Below, one piece after another: positions 1 to 5,327 of a stretch of DNA of 8,354 bases. Position numbers and translations under genes: made by a program. The DNA is from an uncultured bacterium (GTDB lineage: Bacteria; Bacteroidota; Bacteroidia; Chitinophagales; CAIOSU01), in assembly GCA_903861055.1 (NCBI GenBank), contig CAIOSU010000189.1:1-8354 (forward strand), read 5' to 3'. Below the pieces are notes generated by a model. It saw only the letters and a program-made list of their open reading frames with translations, searched no databases and was not told the DNA's origin. The first letter of the stretch is position 1; each line of letters starts with the position of its first letter.

Positions 1-16
1 CCTAAAGCCTTTAATT

Positions 17-364
17 ATGCAAAAGAGTATTCTGATTGTTGGTATCATAATGATTATGGCAACAGGTTTTGTTGGTTTCCGCTATGGCGACGATAAAAAC
101 TCGATGGACATAACTTATGAAGTACTTTGCAAGGATTGCACGGTAACCTATCGCGATGAAACGGGCAACTCGGCCGAAGTGCATGGCGTGCCAGAAAAAT
201 GGTCATTTGATTTTACCGGTAAGCCGGGTCAATTTGTATACGTATCGGCCACAAACCCCGATGGCTCTGAAACGCACGTGGTAATTAAGCGCGGCGGAAA
301 TGAGCTTATTAAAGGCAAAAGCCTAGAGCGTGAGCATGCCGCACGAGCAGGTTCGATTTTGTAA
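17..364 (+). CDS. Small membrane-anchored protein, possible MmpS-like extracytoplasmic beta domain
   Basis: A 115-residue protein. Residues 3-20 form a hydrophobic N-terminal segment that looks like a signal anchor, and the rest is a polar, beta-rich domain (about 32-115). The pattern of a VTYRD strand, a W-S-F-D-F strand, G-Q-F-V-Y-V-S-A and a closing alternating strand, ending in A-G-S-I-L, resembles the small MmpS-like beta-sandwich family; this is inferred from pattern only. Cys38 and Cys41 make a CxxC (C-K-D-C) in the first strand, which could be a disulfide outside the cytoplasm. The start is the first ATG and places the membrane segment at the N terminus; only 16 bases upstream are visible, with no in-frame stop, so a longer form cannot be excluded. 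It is the only + strand gene and converges on the DUF2892 gene, with a terminator between them. Function unknown. Confidence 0.8.
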   Translation: MQKSILIVGIIMIMATGFVGFRYGDDKNSMDITYEVLCKDCTVTYRDETGNSAEVHGVPEKWSFDFTGKPGQFVYVSATNPDGSETHVVIKRGGNELIKGKSLEREHAARAGSIL

Positions 365-392
365 AAACTAATTCGGTTAATAAAATAACATG

Positions 393-427
393 GAGCTGTC
401 CCGTTTATGGGATGGCTCTATTTTTTT
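393..427 (+). terminator. Rho-independent terminator of the 17..364 gene
   Basis: A 10-bp stem (393-402 with 409-418, containing two G-T pairs) closes a 6-nt loop and is followed by TA and then seven T residues (421-427). It lies 29 nt after the stop at 362-364. The right arm ends at 418, the last base of the convergent DUF2892 gene, and the T run encodes that gene's final Lys-Lys, so terminator and coding end share sequence. Read on the - strand the hairpin is followed by a weaker T-rich stretch, so it may also act for the opposing gene. Confidence 0.85.
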
Positions 428-627
428 ATTGCGGGGCAAGTGTTAAGTCCAACTAGGGTATATAGCGGGCAAAAACTCACCAAACTTGTAAGTATAAACA
501 CGGCTCCTAAAACAACCAAAACGATACCTAATGTGCCAGTAACAGTACCAGTAAAATACAATGCAATAAATACTGCCGCAACAATTACTCTAATTGTGCG
601 GTCTACCATTCCCATGTTCTGTTTCAT
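418..627 (-). CDS. DUF2892 family (YgaP-like) small inner-membrane protein
   Basis: A 69-residue protein of full family length. Family hallmarks are all visible: the N-terminal K-Q-N-M-G-x-x-D-R-x-I-R motif, two membrane helices (about 11-28 and 30-50) joined by a G-T-x-T-G-T-L-G turn, and the C-terminal S-F-C-P-L-Y and G-L-N-T-C-P motifs with Cys53 and Cys64. DUF2892 is the transmembrane part of E. coli YgaP, where it follows a rhodanese domain; here it stands alone with no rhodanese in view. A role in sulfur or redox handling at the membrane is a family-based guess, not shown here. The start ATG at 627 matches the usual family N terminus. A possible 32-residue ORF ends 10 nt upstream and a CRP/FNR-like dyad lies about 140 nt upstream. 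Confidence 0.92.
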   Translation of the reverse strand: MKQNMGMVDRTIRVIVAAVFIALYFTGTVTGTLGIVLVVLGAVFILTSLVSFCPLYTLVGLNTCPAIKK

Positions 628-637
628 AAACTAGTTT

Positions 638-736
638 TTAGGCAGTGTGCATTAGCCACACTGCAAGGGTTATGAAACCAATACACGCTTTGCACCATGC
701 TATTAAGCGCAATAACTCCATCGCTTTTGGTTTCAT
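638..736 (-). CDS. Candidate 32-residue membrane peptide upstream of the DUF2892 gene
   Basis: An ATG at 736 opens a 32-codon frame ending in TAA at 638-640, only 10 nt before the DUF2892 start. The predicted peptide has a basic N terminus (M-K-P-K), then a hydrophobic stretch with small amphipathic character (about residues 8-29) that could span the membrane once, and a W-C-K-A-C motif in the middle. The position, just downstream of a dyad operator candidate and directly upstream of a small membrane protein gene in the same direction, is what a two-gene unit or a leader peptide would look like. There is no clear ribosome binding site, and a frame this short can arise by chance. Not recognised as a known family. 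Confidence 0.3.
   Translation of the reverse strand: MKPKAMELLRLIAWCKACIGFITLAVWLMHTA
642..664. repeat. Perfect 8-bp inverted repeat in the DUF2892 5' region
   Basis: GCAGTGTG at 642-649 is repeated in inverted orientation as CACACTGC at 657-664, with 7 nt between. It lies 14 nt before the DUF2892 start codon and covers the last codons of the candidate 32-residue ORF. It lacks a following T run on either strand, so it does not look like a terminator. It could be an RNA hairpin in the leader, or an operator with GTG...CAC half-sites. Confidence 0.55.
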
Positions 737-768
737 TGCAAAACAACCATATTGTTTGCGAGCTAATA

Positions 769-782
769 GTGACCAAAGTCAC
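769..782. promoter_or_regulatory. CRP/FNR-type dyad operator candidate
   Basis: GTGACCAAAGTCAC is a perfect dyad of 5-bp arms around 4 nt and fits the GTGA-N6-TCAC pattern recognised by many regulators of the CRP/FNR superfamily. It lies in the non-coding gap between the end of the membrane-protein gene (823) and the DUF2892 gene, 32 nt upstream of the ATG of the candidate small ORF at 736. The likely target is therefore the small ORF plus DUF2892 unit. No regulator gene is in the window, and no confident -7/-33 promoter pair could be placed nearby, so this rests on symmetry and position alone. Confidence 0.45.
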
Positions 783-822
783 ACCCGATACATGATATTT
801 GGCAGGAAACTGAATGGCGAGC

Positions 823-1290
823 TTAGCGCTTCCTTTTGAGTAAAATAACGCCAACGGAAACCAAAACGGACATTAACAAGGCAATAACACTAAGCCCGAT
901 GCTTAGCAGCCCATTAATCGAAAATCCTCCCCCATCCATATTATAGGCTTTGCGGAGGTGAAAGTTCTGTTCGCCTAATACGCTAAAGCCAATAAAGGTA
1001 AACAATACGAAAAGTAAGTAGTGTGGTATATAAAACACCCATGAGCTTTGATAGTGATGCTTGTAAGCTGCTAACAGAAGGATTACCATGTAGCTGATCA
1101 CGTTGAACAGAAAAATAGCTTTGCTGTACACTTGGTAATCAGCAAATCGCGCACTGATGTCGTCGCCGAACGATAGGGAATACCAAGCAAGTAGTGATAA
1201 CGTGGATAAAGCGCTAAAGGAAATAATAAACAGGTACCAATACAGTTTGGTAGTCTTTTTTAACTTATCGTTTCTGTAGCTATCATCCAT
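823..1290 (-). CDS. Four-helix integral membrane protein, unknown function
   Basis: Four hydrophobic segments are clear (about residues 16-41, 54-75, 84-106 and 124-151 counted from the ATG at 1290), with a basic pre-helix N terminus (N-D-K-L-K-K-T-T-K) and a basic tail (L-L-K-R-K-R), suggesting both ends are cytoplasmic. Between helices 3 and 4 is a polar loop with a run of three glycines. No catalytic or ligand motif was recognised. Two starts are possible: ATG at 1311, overlapping the upstream lipoprotein gene by 19 nt, and ATG at 1290, two bases after that gene's TAG stop. I prefer 1290 because it gives a tight, non-overlapping junction; the longer form adds seven residues. It is the last gene of a closely packed unit with the lipoprotein and T9SS genes, so an envelope role is likely. 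Confidence 0.8.
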   Translation of the reverse strand: MDDSYRNDKLKKTTKLYWYLFIISFSALSTLSLLAWYSLSFGDDISARFADYQVYSKAIFLFNVISYMVILLLAAYKHHYQSSWVFYIPHYLLFVLFTFIGFSVLGEQNFHLRKAYNMDGGGFSINGLLSIGLSVIALLMSVLVSVGVILLKRKR

Positions 1291-1292
1291 GG

Positions 1293-1850
1293 CTATAGGG
1301 TATTTACCCATTCTTTGGCAGCTTCAAGCTGGTCGGGCTGTGGTATTAAAATAAGTTTACTGGTGTCTCGAAGGTTTCTTTGCAATATTTTGATAAAAGT
1401 AAGGCTGCTTGGCGATGCCGGGTATGTCACATTTTGCTTATACGTTTCTATCAGTAGCAGTATTTCGGCTCCAACACACGATTGTACATTATCGGGTGGG
1501 TTGGGGCCAGCTCCATGCAAACTAATGCCTGCACAAGGCTCGGTGCTATCAAGCATTTTTACCAGTTCTTTAAGATGCTGTTTTTGTATCCAGTTTTTAG
1601 GAGCCTCATCAAGCAGCACGGTGCCGCTTGTTACATTTTCTTTTAAGTACTCAATAAACGTAACGGGTGTATATCGCTCGTAACCATCAGCCGGAAATTC
1701 AAGGGCATTAGTTCCTTTCCTCACTGGGGCAGGGGCTGGTTTAACAGAATCGGCTGCTACCTTTGGAGGGGTTATTGGTTCGGTTTGGTTGGTGCAGCTG
1801 GCAAAAACCAATATAAAAATAGCAGTAGCTGCTAGAAAGGGGCGTGACAT
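1293..1850 (-). CDS. Hypothetical lipoprotein with proline-rich linker
   Basis: A 185-residue protein with a lipoprotein signal: S-R-P near the N terminus, a hydrophobic core, and the lipobox F-A-S-C with Cys19 as the expected lipidated residue. A Pro/Ala/Lys-rich tether (about 25-50) follows, then a globular domain of about 130 residues with a helical segment (K-N-W-I-Q-K-Q-H-L-K-E-L) and two cysteines in the mature part (in the T-E-P-C-A-G and Q-S-C-V-G-A-E motifs) that could pair. The domain was not recognised. The frame can also open one codon earlier at a TTG (1853); the ATG at 1850 is preferred. It begins 8 nt after the T9SS gene stop and ends 2 nt before the membrane-protein ATG, so co-transcription with both is very likely. 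Confidence 0.82.
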   Translation of the reverse strand: MSRPFLAATAIFILVFASCTNQTEPITPPKVAADSVKPAPAPVRKGTNALEFPADGYERYTPVTFIEYLKENVTSGTVLLDEAPKNWIQKQHLKELVKMLDSTEPCAGISLHGAGPNPPDNVQSCVGAEILLLIETYKQNVTYPASPSSLTFIKILQRNLRDTSKLILIPQPDQLEAAKEWVNTL

Positions 1851-1858
1851 CAATGGGT

Positions 1859-2749
1859 TTATTTTACAATAGTGATAAAGCGAGTTTCAATTGCACCATT
1901 ATCAAACTGTAATTGCGCGTAGTAGAAACCTGTTGAAAGGCGGTTGGTGTTAATTAAAAGTTCTTTTGTGCCTGGTGTAGATTCCATAAATTGCACTTGA
2001 CGGCCTTCTGCATTCAAAATTGTTACGCTTGCAATACCCAGTTTGGGGCTGCTTAACACAAAATGGTCGCTAACTGGGTTTGGGTAAATGACAACTTCTG
2101 ATAAATCAACTGGCTCTTGAGCTGAAACCACTCCTTCGAACGACAAATTATCAATGGTTAACTTACTTGGCTGTGGGCTGTTTAGGCTGTCAGTTGAGGT
2201 AATCAATATTACATAGCTATCTGGTTTTGGTAAACTAGCTTCTGATGAATCGGTATTCAGTATCTGGAAACTGAATTGTTGGTAAGTGGCTGCCGGGCCA
2301 AGCCTAGCGTTGCCCGATGCTATAAGCGAATCGCGGTTTAGCCCAGCATCAAAACGATACATATACAGCACTACCAAAGCCTTATCACCAGGGGCTGCAT
2401 CGTATTTATAATAGCCACTGAAGCTTTCCGGGCGATAATTGATAGCGGTGCCATCAAGGCCCAGCGAATCGTTGCGGATACTACCATTGGTAAGAATACC
2501 GGCATAGTAGTTTGAAGTTCCAGTGGGCAAAATGGTTTGCACTACCGCAGCACTATCGCCTGATTGGGCATTACTGGTGTCAAACACGGTTTCACCAAAA
2601 GCGATAAAAGTGCTGGTATTGGTTTTCCAACCTATGGGTACTTTGTAGGTGCCATTATCGGTCCAGTTTTCAAAGTCGCCGTTAGTAATGTTTTGGGCCG
2701 CCAAAACTATGGTTGACAGGCAAAACAGGAGCGTAAATAGGTGCTTCAT
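1859..2749 (-). CDS. T9SS-secreted protein with PCMD-like N-terminal domain and Por C-terminal sorting domain
   Basis: A 296-residue protein. Residues 1-18 are a Sec signal peptide ending at A-A-Q-N. The body (about 20-206) starts with G-D-F-E-N-W and has P-x-G-W, S-G-Y-Y-K-Y, G-D-K-A and a closing T-I-D-N-L-S-F strand. This layout matches the beta-sandwich, carbohydrate-binding-like PCMD family of Bacteroidota (pattern-based call). Residues about 219-296 form a type A sorting domain: I-Y-P-N-P-V-S, the internal strands, L-S-T-G-F-Y-Y, and the final I-T-I-V-K. Such proteins cross the outer membrane through the Por machinery and are released or anchored at the surface. Its leader and signal peptide closely resemble those of the upstream TlpA paralog (2839..4056). 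It probably starts the unit with the lipoprotein and membrane-protein genes, possibly with read-through from the TlpA gene 89 nt upstream. Confidence 0.9.
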   Translation of the reverse strand: MKHLFTLLFCLSTIVLAAQNITNGDFENWTDNGTYKVPIGWKTNTSTFIAFGETVFDTSNAQSGDSAAVVQTILPTGTSNYYAGILTNGSIRNDSLGLDGTAINYRPESFSGYYKYDAAPGDKALVVLYMYRFDAGLNRDSLIASGNARLGPAATYQQFSFQILNTDSSEASLPKPDSYVILITSTDSLNSPQPSKLTIDNLSFEGVVSAQEPVDLSEVVIYPNPVSDHFVLSSPKLGIASVTILNAEGRQVQFMESTPGTKELLINTNRLSTGFYYAQLQFDNGAIETRFITIVK

Positions 2750-2763
2750 ACTTTAAATATAGC
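2707..2763 (-). repeat. Leader plus signal-peptide segment shared with 4014..4070 (copy A)
   Basis: The 14 nt before the ATG and the first 43 nt of the T9SS gene align without gaps to the same region of the TlpA paralog at 4014..4070, with 46 of 57 bases equal by hand count. Notable identical blocks are the 10-nt leader GCTATATTTA and the 14-nt TTTTGCCTGTCAAC. At protein level both start M-K-H-x-F-T-L-L-F-C-L-S-T. Similarity stops beyond about residue 20. Confidence 0.7.
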
Positions 2764-2771
2764 AATTATAT

Positions 2772-2780
2772 CAAAATGTA
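2772..2780 (-). promoter_or_regulatory. Possible -7 element of the T9SS gene
   Basis: TACATTTTG lies 31 nt upstream of the ATG and resembles the Bacteroidota -7 consensus TAnnTTTG with one extra T. A similar box (TACCTTTT) sits at exactly the same distance from the paralogous leader of the TlpA gene. A -33 TTTG occurs upstream but only 13 nt away, shorter than usual, so the call is weak. Confidence 0.25.
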
Positions 2781-2838
2781 GGCGGTGTATAGGCAAATTG
2801 TAATTATGAAATTTGCGCTACGTAGGTATTGTGTTCAG

Positions 2839-4056
2839 TTAGAAACCGAATATTTCAGCAAGTTTCTGCTCTAGGGCAGCTCCGCGAAGGTTTTTGCTTA
2901 CGATGTTACCTTCTTTGTCAATCAAAAAAGTTGCTGGAATTGATTTGATGTTGTAAAGGCCAGCCACTGGGCAGTTCCAAAACAAGAGGTTGCTGCCGTG
3001 GTGGGGCCAGCTAAGGTTGTCTTGCCCAATGGCGTTTACCCAAGCATCCTTGTTTTTATCCAACGATACGCTGTATATGGTAAAACCCTTGTCTTTGTAT
3101 TTTTCATAGGTTTTTACCAAGTTCGGGTTTTCATTGCGGCAAGGCTTGCACCAGCTTGCCCAAAAATCAATTAATACTATTTGGCCTTTAAGGCTCGAGA
3201 GTTGAATCGTTTCGCTGGTAGGGCTTTTGAGCGTAAAGTCAGGTGCAGGGCGGCCAATGGACAACTTGGTTGCTTCGGCTACTTTGGCGGCAATTTCTTT
3301 GGCCAAATTTAAGCTAGAGTCTTGTGTTAGTGCTTTATCGGCTATCTTTTTTATGAAATTGGCATGTTCTTCAATATTGAGGTTGCTAATGGCAAACACG
3401 GCTAGCAATGGGTCGGTGGTAGTATCGGCAAAAGTTATGAGGTTGTTAATCATGCTTTGTTGCAACGCAATGTACTCGTTCTGTAGCATCAGCAACTGGT
3501 TTTGGTCGGCACCGCTGTTTTGGGCCTTAACAAAGGCTTGGTTTATTTCGCCTACTCTGCGGTTTTTTACGCCCATATCTTGCACAAAGTTGTTCAACGT
3601 TATGGTGGCTTGGTCACCTCCAAAGGAGTACTGCATTATATCGTTAAAATCGCCGTTAAATGTAACTTTTGTACCCGGCATCAATACCACAATCCAGGTG
3701 TGCTTTTCATCTACACGCAACATGTAAAGGTTTCGGCTGGCAATTTTATTTTTAAAGGTAAAGTTGCCTTTCTTATCAATCATAGCCGAATCAACTATCG
3801 TGCTCTTTGTTAAGTTGTTCCATTTATCCAAAAAGATAGTAAAGCCTGCTGCATTGGCCATTTTACCTTTAATGGTGTATTCTCCCTCAGGGGTAAGTTG
3901 CTCGTTGCTAGCATTGCTGTTCAGATCTGTTACAGCAGCAAATGGTAACCTGTAACTGCTGTCAAAGTGCCGATTAGTAAGAACTAACTTGGCCAAGTTT
4001 TGGGAAGTCAATGCTAATGTTGACAGGCAAAATAGTAGAGTAAAAAAATGCTTCAT
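2839..4056 (-). CDS. TlpA-family thiol-disulfide protein with DUF4369-like domain (paralog 1, Sec signal)
   Basis: A 405-residue protein. Residues 1-18 are a Sec signal peptide without a lipobox, then a Ser/Asn-rich stretch (20-59) with no counterpart in the neighbouring paralog. A DUF4369-like beta domain follows (about 60-150), a helical linker with A-D-T-T-T-D-P (about 164-260), and a TlpA/AhpC-TSA-type thioredoxin fold (about 267-405). The redox site is W302-C303-K304-P305-C306 and the cis-proline is P374 in S-I-P-A-T. An extra cysteine, C362 in F-W-N-C-P, sits 12 residues before the cis-proline. TlpA proteins usually reduce disulfides in the periplasm; the partner is unknown. From Y60 on, it aligns without gaps to the lipoprotein paralog encoded upstream (4194..5327). 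A terminator separates the two, so it has its own promoter; transcription may continue into the T9SS gene. Confidence 0.93.
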   Translation of the reverse strand: MKHFFTLLFCLSTLALTSQNLAKLVLTNRHFDSSYRLPFAAVTDLNSNASNEQLTPEGEYTIKGKMANAAGFTIFLDKWNNLTKSTIVDSAMIDKKGNFTFKNKIASRNLYMLRVDEKHTWIVVLMPGTKVTFNGDFNDIMQYSFGGDQATITLNNFVQDMGVKNRRVGEINQAFVKAQNSGADQNQLLMLQNEYIALQQSMINNLITFADTTTDPLLAVFAISNLNIEEHANFIKKIADKALTQDSSLNLAKEIAAKVAEATKLSIGRPAPDFTLKSPTSETIQLSSLKGQIVLIDFWASWCKPCRNENPNLVKTYEKYKDKGFTIYSVSLDKNKDAWVNAIGQDNLSWPHHGSNLLFWNCPVAGLYNIKSIPATFLIDKEGNIVSKNLRGAALEQKLAEIFGF

Positions 4057-4070
4057 GCCCTAAATATAGC
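4014..4070 (-). repeat. Leader plus signal-peptide segment shared with 2707..2763 (copy B)
   Basis: Second copy of the 57-bp segment: 14 nt of leader plus the first 14 codons of the TlpA paralog 1 gene. It replaces the lipoprotein signal that the sister paralog carries, so the outward destination of the product probably differs although the catalytic half is about 80% the same. Confidence 0.7.
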
Positions 4071-4079
4071 TAAAAGACG

Positions 4080-4087
4080 AAAAGGTA
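4080..4087 (-). promoter_or_regulatory. Possible -7 element of TlpA paralog 1
   Basis: TACCTTTT lies 31 nt upstream of the ATG at 4056, the same spacing as the matching box before the T9SS gene, and differs from TAnnTTTG only at the last base. A promoter is expected here because a terminator lies just upstream (4138..4167). No convincing -33 TTTG at standard spacing was found. Confidence 0.25.
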
Positions 4088-4137
4088 GACTACGGATAGG
4101 TAAAAATGGTCTGCAACCTAAAGTTATGAGCGATAAT

Positions 4138-4167
4138 AAAAAGGCACGGAAACCTCCGTGCCTTTTT
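4138..4167 (-). terminator. Strong bidirectional-type terminator after the gatB-TlpA unit
   Basis: A perfect 13-bp stem (4138-4150 with 4155-4167) with a 4-nt loop. The outer five pairs are A-T, so both strands show a T run at the 3' side of a GC-rich core (GGCACGGA). It lies 27 nt after the stop codon of the lipoprotein gene at 4194 and ends the transcript coming from gatB. Confidence 0.92.
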
Positions 4168-4193
4168 GTTGCAGTTGTGGGCATTCCGTTCGT

Positions 4194-5327
4194 TTAAGAA
4201 CCGAATACTTCAGCTAGTTTTTGCTCTAAGGCTACACCTCGTAGGTTTTTACCAATGATGTTACCTTCTTTGTCAACCAAGAATGCGGCAGGTATTGAGT
4301 TAACATTGTATTGACGAGCTACAGGGCAGTTCCAAAACAATAGGTTGCTACCATGGTATGGCCAAGTTAGGTTGTCTTGTTTGATAGCGTTTACCCAAGC
4401 ATCCAACTCTTTGTCCAACGATATGCTGTAAATAGTAAAGCCTTTGTCTTTGTATTGTGCATATGTTTTTACCAAGTTCGGGTTTTCGGCACGGCAGGGC
4501 TTGCACCAGCTCGCCCAAAAATCAATCAATACTACTTGGCCTTTTAAGCTAGACAGTTGTACTGTTTGACCAGTAGGGCTTTTTAGTGTAAAATCGGGAG
4601 CGGGGCGGCCAACGGCCAACTTAGTACTTTCAGCTACTTTGGTAGCAATTTCTTTGGCTAGGCTTAGGTTCGGGTCTTGAGCAAGTGCTTTATCGGTTAT
4701 CTTTTTCAAGAAATCGGCATTTTCTTCCACATTTAGGTTGCTGATGGCAAATACAGCCAACAATGGGTCGGTAGTTGTATCAGCAAAAGTGGTAAGGTTG
4801 CTAATCATGGTTTGTTGCAACGCAATGTATTCATTTTGCATGGCCAACAATTGGTTTTGGTCGGCACCGCCGTACTGGGCATTCATAAACTCTTGGTTTA
4901 TTTCGCCTACGCGTCGGTTTTTTGCGGCTAAGTCTTTCAATAGGATAGTCAACAGGACTGTGGGTTGACTGCCAGCAAAGCTATATACCGATACATCGTT
5001 CAAATCCCCTTCGAAGGTAAGTTTGGCTCCTGGTTCCAACACCAAAATCCAACTGCGGTCTTGGCTAATGCGCAACATATACAAGCCACGACCAACAATC
5101 GGTTTTTTTAGGGTAAAGGTGCCTTCTTTGCTAATAATACCTGTATCCACAGGGGTGGCTGTAGTAAGGTTATCCCATTTATCCAGAAAAATGGTCATGC
5201 CAGCTGCATTGGCCAATTTACCTTCGATTAGGTATTCATTGTCGGCAGGCTTTTCGGCATTATTGCACGCCTGCAAAACAAAAGTAAAAGCGATAAGCGC
5301 TAGGAACAAAGTCCTCATGATATTCAT
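4194..5327 (-). CDS. TlpA-family thiol-disulfide lipoprotein with DUF4369-like domain (paralog 2)
   Basis: A 377-residue protein with a lipoprotein signal (lipobox L-Q-A-C, Cys21), a short linker, a DUF4369-like domain (about 32-122), a helical linker (136-232) and a thioredoxin-fold domain (about 239-377). The active site is W274-C275-K276-P277-C278, the cis-proline is P346, and the extra cysteine C334 (F-W-N-C-P) is shared with paralog 1. It is expected to face the periplasm as a membrane-tethered reductase or oxidoreductase of unknown partner. The ATG at 5327 overlaps the gatB TGA stop in an ATGA arrangement, implying translational coupling to gatB; a second in-frame ATG three codons later (5318) would also preserve the signal sequence. 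A strong terminator follows the stop. Confidence 0.94.
   Translation of the reverse strand: MNIMRTLFLALIAFTFVLQACNNAEKPADNEYLIEGKLANAAGMTIFLDKWDNLTTATPVDTGIISKEGTFTLKKPIVGRGLYMLRISQDRSWILVLEPGAKLTFEGDLNDVSVYSFAGSQPTVLLTILLKDLAAKNRRVGEINQEFMNAQYGGADQNQLLAMQNEYIALQQTMISNLTTFADTTTDPLLAVFAISNLNVEENADFLKKITDKALAQDPNLSLAKEIATKVAESTKLAVGRPAPDFTLKSPTGQTVQLSSLKGQVVLIDFWASWCKPCRAENPNLVKTYAQYKDKGFTIYSISLDKELDAWVNAIKQDNLTWPYHGSNLLFWNCPVARQYNVNSIPAAFLVDKEGNIIGKNLRGVALEQKLAEVFGS

Noticed and set aside
407..634. Open frame of 75 codons on the + strand
   Set aside because: It is the antisense shadow of the clearly recognisable DUF2892 gene, and its start lies inside the terminator hairpin.
638..664. Terminator downstream of the 823..1290 gene
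   Set aside because: The hairpin at 642-664 lacks a T run on either strand, and it is over 150 nt from the stop codon.
645..839. Open frame of 64 codons on the + strand
   Set aside because: No recognisable sequence pattern; it runs against the neighbouring genes and through the dyad and hairpin.
624..854. Open frame of 76 codons on the - strand across the intergenic gap
   Set aside because: It overlaps the end of the four-helix protein gene and the start of the DUF2892 gene, has no family-like pattern and no credible start context.
2812..2834. CTACGTAG word shared with the palindrome in the alaS-gatB repeat
   Set aside because: Only a short palindromic word is common; flanks do not match, so it is not a second copy of the element.
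3227..3955. Several + strand frames opposite TlpA paralog 1
   Set aside because: They are antisense to a well-supported coding region with intact WCKPC and cis-proline motifs; the equivalent frame opposite paralog 2 (4738..4968) follows from the shared sequence.
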